Shown here in pieces: positions 12,701 to 24,775 of a stretch of 64,000 bases of DNA. A program made the translations under genes and the position numbers. Within the stretch, counting starts at the first letter, position 1. Every line of letters begins with the position of its first letter. The DNA is taken from contig CM065399.1 of NCBI GenBank assembly GCA_033060915.1, positions 14,299,501 to 14,363,500 of the forward strand, read 5' to 3'. The notes below the pieces were generated by a model. The model worked only from the letters and a program-made list of their open reading frames with translations, ran no database searches and had not been told where the DNA came from. This stretch comes from Euryodendron excelsum. Lineage: Eukaryota > Streptophyta > Magnoliopsida > Ericales > Pentaphylacaceae.

Positions 12701-13840
12701 TAAATCAATTCAAACCATTTCTAATCTTTCCTAAATCATATTTTCCTAAATCAGAAACTTTCTAAAATTAATCTTTCTAAAATCAACCTTTTCAAATTCA
12801 AATAAAGTATTTCCCATACGATTGCATGCTTTTACCCTAGGTCGTCTAAACCTTAGGACACCTAAGCCCTAGTTCAACCCTAACCCTGAGTTAGGAAACT
12901 TCAACACTTATTTAAATCTCAAGTCTAAATCAACATAATTTTCAAACCTCAATTCAAGTCAAGATGACTTCAGAATTCAATTCAAACTTTCCAAAACAAG
13001 TCTAAGGTCTATTTGAAAATTCAATTTCAAGTTCAAGTTTTATTGCAAAATCGACTTCAAGTTCAATTTCAAATCAAAATTCAATTCAAAATCTTCTAAT
13101 CAAGGGTCAGATCAAATCTTTTTAAATTAAACTTCCCAAAGACCTCAAAGTGTCTATTTTAAATTGGACCCTTAGTCTGAACTACGATTGACCTGATTTT
13201 TAACAAAGGGATAGATAGGCAACCCTCATGGGTGCGGTCATAATCTTTTTCAAATTTCAAATTCCCTTTTCAAATTTATTTTTAAAATCAAATCTTTTTC
13301 TTACACTTGCATGTCATGCATCATATCAAACCTTTTTTCAAAATTCTTTTTAAAGTGGATATTATTGAACATTTGTTAATTGAAAATTCTAAATGAGTGA
13401 ACCTTGGGTAAAAAGACATATAGGTACCGAAAGGGTAGGATAAGCTGCTAGCCTAGTGCATTTTTCCTATCCATAACCCACCCCCAGATCATAGATCACT
13501 GTTTTTGAAAGACCAAAATCGAAGTCATTTTTCAAAACGGGCTTAAATCTTTCCGAAAGTTGCCAATCAACATGTTCTCCAAAAAAAACCTTCTTTTGAG
13601 GAAGTTTTTCAAAAAATTTTCAAAGACCCTAAGTTTGATCTTTAGATTATACTTAGTTTTAGGTGACCTGACTCACCTTAATAAAGTTAGGTAGCGACTT
13701 CAAACCTTTTTGCAAAAGCCTTTATTCATAGTCAATATCTAATTCAAATCTAGTCGCACTTGTCCTTCTACGAGTTCTAACAACAGAGTACTATGTATTT
13801 TTTCTACCATTCTCGAGTGTGTAAAAATCAAGTCATGATA
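9748..13840 (+). repeat. Tat/Ogre-like LTR, complete, 4.1 kb, plus strand
   Basis: Starts TGTAAGCACC at 9748 and ends near 13840 (..CATGATA; sister copies end ..TGACA). One U3 unit spans 9748-11041. A TATA box lies at 11222, a pyrimidine-rich region at 12000-12800 and the conserved 3' end at 13740-13840. The PBS follows immediately. The length and the tRNA-Arg-like PBS fit the Tat/Ogre lineage of Ty3/Gypsy. Only about 180 bp of internal sequence remain to its right. Confidence 0.85.
11222..11229 (+). promoter_or_regulatory. LTR TATA box
   Basis: TATAAATA, preceded at 11130-11215 by inverted words around GTGCCACTAGCAGTGG and GGCGCCACT. This is the same architecture as the palindrome plus TATA at 6756-6840, with different arm sequences. 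Confidence 0.6.
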
Positions 13841-13841
13841 G

Positions 13842-13860
13842 TTGGCTACTTCGCTGGGGA
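13842..13860 (+). other. Primer binding site (tRNA-Arg-like)
   Basis: TTGGCTACTTCGCTGGGGA directly follows the LTR. It closely resembles the TGGCGACTCCGCTGGGGA type used by Tat/Ogre elements, thought to pair with the 3' end of a tRNA-Arg. Two or three positions look mutated. The tRNA assignment comes from family knowledge and was not searched. Confidence 0.7.
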
Positions 13861-14020
13861 CACTTAAAGGGTTAGGTCATTGTCATGTTTTTCTACCCGT
13901 CATTTATTTAGAATCTTCAATTAACTTGTCCAATCTTATCCACTCTTAAATTTTTAAAATCAATTTTTCAAATTTGTTTCCAAACATGTCATTGTTTGCA
14001 TTCAATTCATATTCAATCAT
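13861..14020 (+). other. Short internal remnant of the Tat/Ogre element
   Basis: AT-rich leader sequence after the PBS, cut off at 14021 by the terminus of another LTR. No reading frame is recognisable. Confidence 0.55.
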
Positions 14021-15455
14021 TGGTCGCTCCTGAATAGTGCAATTTATATCCGCCAGTGCGCGGTTGCGATACAGTAATAATAACTCGGTAAGTTCGAGGT
14101 CAATCCACAGAGAACACAAGAAATAAACTTAATCTGGCAATGTCTACAATCAGAACAAAATAATATTGAGCTCAGAATCAATTAAAAATGCAAGAAAGGT
14201 TCCAAAAAGAAAATAAAAATCAATTGTTGGAGATGATTGATCCAAATTATCAGATAATAAAATTAAACTAATTTTTAAGGATGTATTCAAATATTATAAA
14301 AAGGTCTTGGCAGGGTTTGATTCAGTAATAGGCCTACAGGTAGGTTCCCAAGATAGTTTTGATTAACGAACTTCAAGATTCGATCGCCCTTTTAAAGTCA
14401 ATATTCAGCTATTTACTAGTGTTCATACTAGGGTCCCATTCATACCTGTCCCAGTTTATAAACTTGTCTACAAGGTACGTTTGAAGTTTAATCAAGAACA
14501 GTAGATTTCTAAAGTACTCTTAATAGGAATATATATGCAATTGTATTCAATATCCTTATCAGAAATTCTAGGTATACGTATCCCTGCTTACAAATCAGTC
14601 TATACATATGTGCTAGATATGATCAAGAATATTATTTTTGAAGATATTCATGGGCAAGAAAATGAATCTTGGCCCAAGTTCTTAAAATCTTATAAAATAA
14701 ATAATTATCTTGAATCTCTGCCTGTAACCTAATTACTTTCTCAACCCATTCCAAGAACGGATTTAGTTACTGAAAAACATGATAAAGATTGCAAGAATGG
14801 AAATAATAATTAAAGAAATAAAACGCTGCATTAAAGAAATATAATCTGAAATTCACAATACGGATAAGAAAAAAAACTAAAGAGTAAAGATGCTCCCTTG
14901 AAAGATGAAAAGATTCGTAGCCTCCAAAGGATTGGATGATTCCTCCTTCCAAACCCTAAAAAAACTCTAGAATTCTTCTCCTCCTTCAGAACATAGAACT
15001 CCTAAACCTATTCTTCTACTTACTAATCTCTCCCTAACTAAAAAGTGAATAAATCTATATATCCCGTCGTCAGTCGTACGGATGACTTTTGCCAAGTGCT
15101 CAGATGGGCTGGGTCACTTCACGAAAGTTGTAGGTCTCGAAACGTTATATGAAATCGACATATTATGGGCCTGAATAGCCTTTCTGGTTCGCGAGATATG
15201 GGCTTCCAAAGTTTCAGCTCTGCGTGCTTCAGAAGCTTGTATCACAACTTCAGTAGCTTGTACCTTAATAGCAACCTCTTGAAACCTACGATCAATTTGT
15301 ATTCGAAATCATTCCATTTAAGCTCAAAACCTACAAAAAGCATAATAAACTTAATTAATATCAAAACATAACTAAAAAGACATATATAACCATCAACTAA
15401 TACTAACAAAATACTAATTAAGGCATTATAATTGTACTTTTAAAGCACAATCACA
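14021..15455 (-). repeat. 3' LTR (1435 bp) of a second LTR element, minus strand
   Basis: On the minus strand it starts TGTGATTGTGC at 15455 and ends GGAGCGACCA at 14021, so it is bounded by TG..CA. A polypurine tract (AATTGGGGGG) lies immediately outside, at 15456-15465. 15131-15287 carries a module shared with the Copia LTR at 55771-56765. No second LTR was found, so the element is truncated on its 5' side near 17640. Confidence 0.75.
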
Positions 15456-15465
15456 CCCCCCAATT
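15456..15465 (-). other. Polypurine tract
   Basis: AATTGGGGGG on the minus strand, abutting the LTR start at 15455. It is the usual primer site for second-strand synthesis. It is preceded by a TTTTGCTAGGGACTAGCAAA inverted word at 15470-15490. Confidence 0.7.
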
Positions 15466-17286
15466 AGGTTTTTGCTAGTCCCTAGCAAAATACTAAAACC
15501 AAAAACATAATCTTCACTTTCGTAGAAGTCACGAATGCATTTAGCTTATGTATCAAGCCTTTAAACCCCTAGGTTACTCCTAGTGGACAAGTGATATCTT
15601 GTGAGGGCTTGCAATGATGATACCCATAAACATCTATTCATTTCAAACAATCAGTGGTAGAAAGAACAATTAAGGCATATGAGAACTTGCTCAAGGTAAT
15701 TCTCAACTCAACTTCAAACATGGGTCATGCAAGGTTAAGACATGAAAGTTACAAGAAAAATGCACATGTTAATGCACTAACAATGCAACATAACCCGAGT
15801 GTATCAATATCATGCACTAACATCCTTCACGCTTTGATCCAAATGCTCACCAGGCATACTTTTAAAAAAATATAAACACATGGGTCTCTCAATAGAAAGC
15901 TCGTCATAAGAGTAATTGTATAAATCATGCAATAAGAGCAATCCAATAACAAAAACCGCCAACACGTAAGTGTATAAGACTTGACATAGCCTCATGAAAG
16001 AATATCCACAGTCAAAGTAATAATAAAAAAATTGACAAGGATACTTATACTCAAAAAAATTTTCAACTTATGTATACTTCGGATCAACTACAACCGTTTG
16101 TATGAAGAAAAAAAATGTATAGAGAAAGAAAGAATAAACTACTCAAAACATTGATGCTCAAGGCATCCAATGATCACCAAAACCATGCTTTCAACTCCCA
16201 ATTCATATGATAATGCTTCTCCTTTTCTTTCCATTTATTTTTCACATTTCTTTTTTTTTCTTTTTTCTTTCACAATTTTTCATATCTCCTTTCTTCTTTT
16301 TTCTGTTCTTTTTTTCTTTTTTTCATCGCATTACAAATACATCATCCCCTTCTTTTCAAGCTCTTCACTAGCACCACAATCACATCTCTTTTTTAGGAAA
16401 CATTTCAACAATGATTTGGCTCTATCAATGATGATCTATACCAGACTCAAGAGACAAAATCTAGAAATTATGTGTTCAAGAAGAATAGAATGACCTAAAA
16501 ACATATCCGAAGTCTATTAAGTTTGAAATTCAAAAGAGTATAAGTGTTAATAACCTCAATCACTACCTAACTTATGAATCAAAATCAAGTGTAATGAAGC
16601 TATTGAAAGAATAGAACATGAAAGAAATATCCTCGAGTAAATGTAAATCCCCTCCAAAAAGAAGATAAATTGGCCCTAAAGCTCACAAGGTACTATCTCC
16701 ACTATTTAAGGATGAAAAATGCACAAAATCATCAACATAAGAAGTCATATAACACGACAATGCATCATAATGTAGTCTCTTGCTTGTAATGTTTTCATGG
16801 CAAAAACTTGTAATTTATCATCATAAGAAGTTAACTCGACAATTAAGCTCAAGTTTAGTCCAATGAATGCTTCCAATAATTCTCAATTCCAAGACTGTAT
16901 TGACATGAACATAAATATGATTCTAAAAATAAACATTTTCAACACTCCTAAGATAAATAATACTAACCAATAAAAACATAAATGAAAGTGTTGAAGATAC
17001 CGACCATGACCGATGAACCATATGCTACTCAACTCTTATCAACTCAGTCCTGGTCTCCAAAGGCGAATCAATGTGAGCACACCTGTAACTGGTTAGCAAG
17101 GCATAACCAAGTATATTTTGTCATTTTGTTTTTTTTCTTTTTTTCTTTCTTTTTCTTTCAAAGAAATAGAGTACCTTAAGAAAATAGAAATAAAGCAAAA
17201 CAAGGAAAAGAAAAAACAAAATATCCTCAAAGAAAATAAAATACTACTAACTATACAAGTACTAAATCAAGTTTTTCTCAAAAACT
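15466..17286 (-). other. Non-coding 3' region of the LTR element
   Basis: Between the coding remnant at 17287-17640 and the polypurine tract. AT-rich with TTC/TTTC-rich stretches at 16245-16330 and 17125-17165. I see no conserved reading frame, as expected for the untranslated 3' part of such elements. Confidence 0.5.
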
Positions 17287-17640
17287 CTAAGACAAACGGG
17301 TAGGACCATGCTCCGGAGCCTTCGAAGTCGAGGCCATCGAAGTGTGACTCTTCAGCGAATCCATCTCCGCCTTCAACTCGAAAATTTGCCTTTGCAATGA
17401 TTCAACAGTTGCAAATGGAGTGGACATGGCAGGCTGTGGCTGTCGTGGAACTAAAGTAGGTAGGTCACTCTGCTGAAGTGCTCGGGTACTCAAAGCATCC
17501 AAACCGGATAACGGATGACCCGAATGTGCAATGGTGTCTGAAGGCAATGTAGGCACTCCAACCTACTCCAAAAGTTGGGTAATGAACAATCCATAGGGTA
17601 ACCCGCCATAATTTCTATTTCAAGTTTCTTCTAATTTCTA
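17287..17640 (-). pseudogene. C-terminal fragment of a retroelement-encoded protein
   Basis: Minus-strand reading gives GLPYGLFITQLLE, one in-frame TAG, then about 90 further residues with a Pro/Ser-rich linker and a heptad-like stretch (SLQRQIFELKAEMDSLKS), ending in TAA. The 'LPYG-(F/L)-I-T-L' motif is the conserved end of the 'putative plant transposon protein' domain found in many plant LTR elements. The rest is usually a variable, coiled-coil tail. The N-terminal part is missing because the sequence changes into another LTR fragment near 17640. Function unknown. The family assignment rests on one motif. Confidence 0.5.
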
Positions 17641-18341
17641 ATATTTCTATTTTTAAATTTCAATTCGTTAATCTGTTTCCAATTTTCTAAAACCTTATTT
17701 CCAATTTCAAATCAAGTCTTTTCAAATATATTTCCACAATTAAACTTTTCCTGCAAATCTATTTTCAAAATCAAGGTCTTAATTATCTTATTTGCATATC
17801 ATGCATCTTCATGTCAATCTTCTTCTCTATAATTCTCTTTCAAAGTAGATATGATTAGAACTTTTGTTAATCAAAGATTCTAATGAGTGCACCTAGGGTG
17901 AATAGAAATGTAGGTACATAAGGGCGGGGTATGAGTAATGATCTTAGGATATCCTTCCCTACACGTAAACCAACCTTTGAAACTTAGGAAATCATTGTTT
18001 TCAAAGGACCAGAAATGGAATTATTTTCAAAAAGGTTGCCAACCAACACTTATTTTCCTTAAAAACCCTCTCTTGAGAAAATTTTCAAAACCTTTTCAAA
18101 AATCCTTAGTGTAATATTCGAATTGTACTTAGTTTTAGGGTGACTTAACTCACCTTAATCAAGTTTTAGGTGGATGACTCCAAACCTCTTTCTAAAATGC
18201 CCTGATTAAAATCCAATTTTCAATTCAAACTCAGTCGCACTTCGTCCTTCTAAAAGAATAAGTTCTAACGGAGAGAGTAAACACGTGTATTTCTCACTAT
18301 GTGTATTTTTCTCGATGTCGCAAAAAATCAAGGGCATGACA
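17620..18341 (+). repeat. 3' part of a Tat/Ogre-like LTR, plus strand
   Basis: Matches the last 700 bp of the LTR at 9748-13840. Landmarks are the block at 17880-17960, the 'TTAGTTTTAGGGTGACTTAACTCACC' region near 18135 (named here by position; compare 13645) and the terminus GGCATGACA at 18332-18340. It is followed by unrelated sequence rather than a PBS. Confidence 0.75.
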
Positions 18342-18896
18342 GCTCTGTATTTTGGTTATATATCTCTTTTGGACTTCATATGAATATGAATATACGTTTA
18401 ATTTGTCATAGTCAATCATTTACTTATGTGATTATTGAATTGAAGGGGAGCCTCAATTATCTTACTTTTGGTTATAAATTGGTATATATTCACTATGCGT
18501 GTTTACAAGGTTTGTGCATTCTCTTGAAAGTGTGCAGGTTGAATAATTTCCTTAAGAGGGTTATTTTTTGAATTGATGAGTGTAAGATCTAATGGGTTGG
18601 GGTTTGTAATAATGGAGTTTTGAGTGCTTAATAGTGCAAGGGGTTAGATCATTTTCCTTAATTTTGTCACAAAATACCAAGGGGGAGATTGTAAAGATTT
18701 TTGTAATGGTGAGTTAGTGTTTAAACATCTAGTATATGTCACGTTAGGTCTGTTGAAGAGGACAAATTCATGGCATTAAGGTTTTATAGCTCAGAGAATG
18801 AATTCTTAGGTGAAAAAATCATAGATGGCACTAGCCCAACATTGGTATGATACTTGCTATGTGGTTTAAATTGGATTCCAGTTAAGTTGCCTATCT
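18342..18896 (+). mobile_element. Ty1/Copia 3' remnant with polypurine tract and LTR start
   Basis: CCAAGGGGGAGAT at 18677-18689, preceded by TTTTGTCACAAAATA, is the standard Copia polypurine context. TGTAAAG at 18690 would be the LTR start. About 200 bp of LTR follow before the minus Tat/Ogre LTR begins near 18897. Upstream (18342-18676) is the non-coding 3' end of the element, with no integrase or RT left. Confidence 0.65.
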
Positions 18897-20224
18897 GCGC
18901 TCCGGTTTTTAGGTATCCCAAGGTCCTTTTGGCATGGAGACCAAAAAGTACGAACTCTTTCATTATAAACTGATCCTCCTAGAAGGACAAGTGCGAACTT
19001 AAGTTTGAAAATTGGTTTTTTGTTTTGACTAAGGGCTTTTCAAAAAGAATAGGAGTCGCCACCATAACTTGATCAAGGTGGGAGGGGGTTAGTGTCACCT
19101 AAAACTAAGTGTTAATTTCGAAGATTAATACCTTAAGGTTTTTAGAAAAAATTCTGAAAAACTCCCTCAATGAGAGGGTTTTTGAGAAAATAGGTTATTT
19201 GGAAAAACCTTTGGAAAGATTTAAGCCCCTTTTTGAAAATAACTCTATTTTGGTTTTTTCAAAAACAGGAAACCTATGATTTTAGGGGTTGGTTACGTGT
19301 AAGGCGAAGATATCCTAAGGATCAGCACCACTTACGCCTTCCTGTCGGTACCTACATGGTCTAATGCACCCTTTGTTCACTCCCTAGAATAACCGGTTAC
19401 CATTATCGGAACTTAATATCCCACTTTTAGAGACTTTTTAAAAATAGGATTTAGTCAACACTTTTCGGATGAATGATGCATGAGAGTAAGTCTTGGAAGA
19501 AGAGTTTGAAAATGTGGAGGTTTTGAAGGGGTTTGAGATAGAAAATCTTGAAATCGATAAAAGCTTTTGAAAAGGGGATTATAGTTGAAAATAGGGAGTT
19601 ATGGACCACACCAATTTAGGTTGCCTACGTAATCTCATTTGGCGAGAATCAGGTCATTTCATAGTTCGGGCAAGAGCACCGATGGAAAATAGGCGCATTA
19701 GGGCCTTTGAAAAAGTTTTGAAGACATTTTGAGCTCTTTGAGAAAAAAACAACTTAGGAAGTTCTGATTTGAAATCGGGTAGTTGAGTGTTTTTGAAAAT
19801 GTTTTTGGAACAAAATCAAGGGAGTTTTGGAAAATGCTTTGGAAATACTCAAGAGAGTTTTGAAAGTGTTTTTTGAAGTCTTGTTTTTGAAAACCTTGGG
19901 AGATATGAACATTGGAATAATTTTGATGAATTAGTTTTTTGCAAGTGGTTTTTGAAAAATGGCTAAGATTTTGGAATCCCAAATATGGACAACCTAGGAG
20001 GTTGTTCTTGATATGTCACCTTCCATTGGGGTCCCTAACCAAAAGAGGGCTAGGGATACCTTAGGCTTGTGGATCCTTTTGAAAATATTTTTAAAAAATA
20101 TCTTGGAGTTGGTTTTTGAAAATCTCAAGAAGGTTAGAAGGTTTTTGGACAAATGCTGGTAATGAGTAGTAGTTTCTCAACAAGGGGGTACATGAGTTGG
20201 AATCCTTGAAGCATACTAACTTTA

Positions 20225-20500
20225 TATGGTGTTAGATCATATGGTTAGGGGTGGTTAAGTCGGACTAGGGGTTGACTAACTAGAGTAGGGTCAGCCTAAG
20301 GTTAAGATGACTTAGGGTTAACTTAACTAAGAAGTAGTGTTAACCTAAGTTTAAGATAAAAATTAGGGTCCAACTAACTAGGAGTAGAGTTAACCTAAGA
20401 TGAGTGAAACTAGCGTGTCAAGAAGTTAACCTAAGGTTGGAAATAACTATGGGTCAAGTTAACCTTGGGCTTGGACAACTAAGGTTCAAGGTTAAGCCTA
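20225..20500. repeat. Degenerate tandem repeats of a GTTAACCTAAGGTT-like word
   Basis: At least six imperfect copies of 'gttaacctaag' or 'taagttaacc' spaced 40-60 bp apart inside the subtype-2 LTR. Not seen in the other LTR copies. Confidence 0.65.
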
Positions 20501-23294
20501 GGGGTGGTGAATTGAAAAGATGATTTAGTAAAGGTAGTTTCTGATGCCCATTTTGGAAAGACTTTTGAAAAAACCAAACATGATTATGCAATAGACTATG
20601 ATAGCCAACCTTTGTGAATAGAATTTTCATGTAAAATTTTGACTCCTTGTAATAGTATGGTTTGTATGGGAGGTGCTTGAGAGACCATTCCAAAAAATGT
20701 TTTCCTCCATGTCCATTAATAACCATTATTTTAGTGACAAGAAGAATAAGGGGTCCAAAAAAAATCAACATGATGATGACAACTTTTTGATGTAAAGCCA
20801 TTCTTTAATGCAAAGATGGAGAGAATGAATTTTTTGAAAACTATTTTTAGGAAAACCGATTTTGAAAACCATTTTTTGAAGGTGACCCATTCCATGAAGA
20901 GAGGTTCCTATGGCCAAATAAAATGGAAACCACTTCAAGAGAGGGTTCTATGGGGCCATTCCAACCACTAAACCTAAAAGAATAAGAAATATTGGAAATC
21001 AGGAGAGCTAGAAACAATCCTTATGCAAGTTTAAAATGCCAATAAAGCCAAACATGAGAGTTAGGAGGGTTAGTAGGGAATTATCTAAGGCGTGATTTCT
21101 AATGTCTCATCCTAAGCTTTCAAGGATCCAACTCTTGTAACTAATTTTGAGGAGGGGCATTGAACTTGAAATTGACCATGGAAATAAGAATAATGCATAA
21201 CTTTGTTGAACATGATAACATAAAACACCAGAATGAAGCCCTAGCACACAAAACATGATTCCAAAATAGCAAAATGCAATAGGTCAAGAACACATACAAG
21301 GCTATTTAGGCTACACCACCATAAACAAGGGGCTCCCTTAGGCCATACCAACTTAAAGTAAGGCTAGTGAGAGGATCCCCCTAAGTGGTGGCTCTCACTT
21401 GCTTTCCTCTAAGCATGGACTTAAGATCCCTCTTTGGCTCAAGCATGTTAAAAAAGGGGGGGTGTTGAAGATGGAAATTAAAATAGAAACATGGCACTAC
21501 GTAGGCTAGGAGGGATAAGAGAAGAGGTGGGGGAAGACAAAAATGTAAAAGGGATACCAATTTTGTTTTTTTTTTTTTGCCTTCAACCACACCTGTATTC
21601 TTCAAATGGATGTCTTGATTGGAGCTTGAATGAGACCATCAAGAATGCCTGAAGGGCTTGGAAAGGAGTGTTGAATGGTGGTATACAGCTATGTAGGTGG
21701 AAAATGTATGGTGCTAAAGGGAGGTGGAATCTAGCCTAAGTATTAGAGGAGTGGGAATAATATGTAGAGATTCAAGGTTTTTTGGAGCAGTTTCACCAGA
21801 GTTTTTCGCATCAATTTCGGAGTCTCGAAATAGGCCAAGGGGGGGTTTGGTATTTATGAGGTCAATCTGGAACAAAAGCCTGGCGTAATGTGCTACATGC
21901 ACCTAGCCACAGTTTTGCTCCTAGCGCATGTAGCACATGCACCCAGTACTGTTCCCATTGCATAGAAGGACACGTGGCACCACCCAGTGAAACTGGTTAA
22001 AACTAGACGTTTGATCAATAAAATTTGGTTGATCTGATCAAGAATTTGAGGCGCATGTAGCAATACGCTCCATCACTGGGGAATGTTTGTTTAAAATTTT
22101 GTCTCGATAATTGAGCCAACTGCGAGAAGGTTTTCGGAGGAAAATCGACCGCACTCGGGTTGTTCTTCCTGAGTGCTCCCCGGTGAACTTTTCATGTTTT
22201 TAAAAAGTTTGAATGTGTGTTTGGGACAGAACGGGATATCGTCTTGGGAATTGTGCATAAAAGGACATCATTTGCGGAATGTCTGTGATACGCTCAACAG
22301 CTCCGAGGGTGTTTCGAAATAGCTGTTTTTATATCTTGTTATTGAGGCCTTTGGGAAGTGCGATCTTTCAATCGGGCCTGTACCGATAGGAAAGTATGCT
22401 GGAAATACTTTCTGGAAATTTTTAGATTTATGGCATATTCTCAAGTCGGATAGTACCACTCTCCAGCACTTCATCGGGGAATTGGAGAACAAAATATTGA
22501 CCTTGGGCAGAGCGGCTAACGAGATGCTCCAGGGGTCTTTGGGAAGTTGTTAGTTTTTGCCCGAACGATCAAGGGGCTTCGGTGAGCGATCCTATCCGAT
22601 CAGGGGCCATATCGATGGAAAGATTTATGAACGAGCTTTCAAAAATTCCTTGATTTTACGCATTTCTCAAAGTCAATTTGACGGTGCGTTATAACTAGGG
22701 AATCGGGAGAAGAGGACACTTTTAGGTGGAGCGTCTGCGAGACACTCCTGGAAAATTTTTTTATTATCAAATGGTGAGTGTGTAAGTGTCGTAGGGCCCT
22801 CCTTAGGGTTAACCAAAGGTGTTTAGTGAGGCCCTTTATTCGAAAACCTTAGGACCGGTGTAGTCTTAGAGGGCGCGTTTGGATTGCCAAGGGCAAAAAT
22901 GGTCATTTTGACCTAGTTTGGTTGAAAAAAGGTCAGGAACGGGTTTTTGACGAGTTTGTGTTAAGCATGTAGTGGGTTATTCAGGTGATGATTTTGGGAG
23001 TGTCGTTTTACCAATTTGGTGTGGTTTGTGCAGTGGTCTGAGAACGTTTACAGAGCAAAACGGTTTATTCTTGATCGGAGTTAGCTGGAACAAGATCAGG
23101 AATAGGTCCACGGACAGTGTGCCAGAGTATACGCCTACAGTTGGGAGTAACACTTTGGAAGGGTGTGGCTTACCAATTTGAGGGATTTTGAACTCTTCTC
23201 AAAACGTGTCTGGAGGCTTAAGGGGCAGGTATTTGGGTCATTTTTTCACACGAGTCAGGCTTGCAAGCGTCGGGTGTTGACTTAGCCGTTTAGT

Positions 23295-23700
23295 TCCTGA
23301 GAACTGCCCGGTTCTAGGAAAACTACATGTGCGGATAGTTAGTCCCCTAAGAACGCCTGGTCTTAGAGAGCTACTTGTAGGGTAATTTTGGTTCTTTGAG
23401 AACGCCTGGCCCTAAAAAGCTACTCTATAGGGTGGTGTTTGTTGCCACCTAAGAATGCTTGGTCCCAAAAAGCTACCTGTAGGGGTGGTGTTGGTCTGCC
23501 GAGAACGCCAGGTTTTCAGAGAGCTACCGAATGACAGGAACATTCTATATTGGCGGGCTAGCAAGCGCTATGAAGTGGAACCGTCTTGAACTTGATGAGG
23601 TGTTGGTCCCCGAGATACGCTCGATCCCGGGAAGCTACCTGGATGGTGTTAGGTTTCTGAGACCGGCCCAGTCCTGAAAAGTTGCCTGGAATGGGATGGT
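23295..23700. repeat. Tandem repeats of about 60 bp in the LTR U3
   Basis: Five to seven degenerate units share the words GAGAACGCCTGG and AGCTACCTGTAGGG (for example near 23340, 23400, 23450, 23500, 23610 and 23660). Such U3 arrays often work as enhancer repeats. That role is inferred. Confidence 0.75.
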
Positions 23701-23885
23701 GCTTATGGCTCCAACGGCCCGTTTGTGGGCCCAAAAACGCGACAATTGTGATTGGATTTGGAGAACAAAAAATCAAAAGGCATCACCTTCCTTGAACATT
23801 ACATGTGTTGGCAAATGTTAGAAATCGAGCACCGGTCGGGTAAGGAGAATTGTCCGAGCAGGGGGCAAAAATAGAGTAGCTTACA

Positions 23886-24775
23886 TTGAGCCAAATAATG
23901 GAAAGATGAATGACCAGGAGGATGGCACTTGCCATAATCTACAAAGAATGGATTTCGAAATAGCTGTCGGGAAGATGGCAGGAAGCAATGGCAAAGATGA
24001 TGGCACTTGCCATCTCAAACAAATAGATTTAAGAGAGTCTTCTTTCAAAAGATGGCAGTAAATAATGGCAAGACCCGTGGCACTAGTCATAGCTTATATA
24101 CATATGTTGGCTCAATCCATCTTCACGCATGGCTTGAGCCATATGGGGATTAAAAATCGCAAATTCAGTTTTATATTAAAAAAACGGACTGATATAGAAA
24201 ATTTGTAATTAAATGAACTCTTGACCAGGTCCATTCTTATACGGGTAAAACACCTTAGGTATGTTTCCTACACATACTTTGTGGGCTATAAAAGAGTTCA
24301 TAGATAGAGAATATACCAATCAAAGAGATAGGAGGTTTAATGTGGCTAATAAAAGAGTATAAAAAAGAGAGAGGCGTATTGGTGGGATACGAACACTCAC
24401 TCCAAAATTTTTACAAAGAAAATAAATACTCCCACCATTGTTGAAGAACATCAGAGAAGATAATCTTGGTGGGACTCATGAAGGCGATAGAGTAGCATTG
24501 TAGTGATTCAGTGCTAGAGAACAAGAGACTGGGGAAATATAGAAAATTGAGAAGTCGAAGCCAGTGACACTTAAACCGGAGAGGGTTTTCATGGTGATTC
24601 GAACGACAGTCTGTGAAAGTTCGGTGTTAGGTTGGAAGTGTAACTTACGGTAAATGTTCATTAGAGTGCCTTGGCTTGCCTAGGACCAATAGGATTTGGT
24701 CCCACAGTGAATTTTTTTTCGCATTGATTTTTTCATGGTCAAAATCAAAAAAAGATTGTCAATTTGTTAATTGTT
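23886..24775. other. Unassigned spacer between two LTRs
   Basis: No conserved reading frame. 23900-24090 holds three imperfect copies of GATGGCACTTGCCAT, itself a short palindrome. TATA-like sequences occur at 24090 and near 24290 (GCTATAAAAG). This could be a worn LTR of another family, but no termini are convincing. Confidence 0.5.

Larger units (their letters stand above)
18897..23885 (-). repeat. Tat/Ogre-like LTR, subtype 2, about 5.0 kb, minus strand
   Basis: On the minus strand it starts TGTAAGCTACTCT at 23885 and ends near 18897 with a changed version of the ..CCGGGGCGTGACA terminus. The conserved LTR 3' block (18955-19130) and the GGTACC-containing block (19320-19400) are clear. The U3 half contains tandem repeats at 23295-23700. 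Subtype 2 differs from 9748-13840 in the U3 and promoter part but shares the 3' half. Confidence 0.8.
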
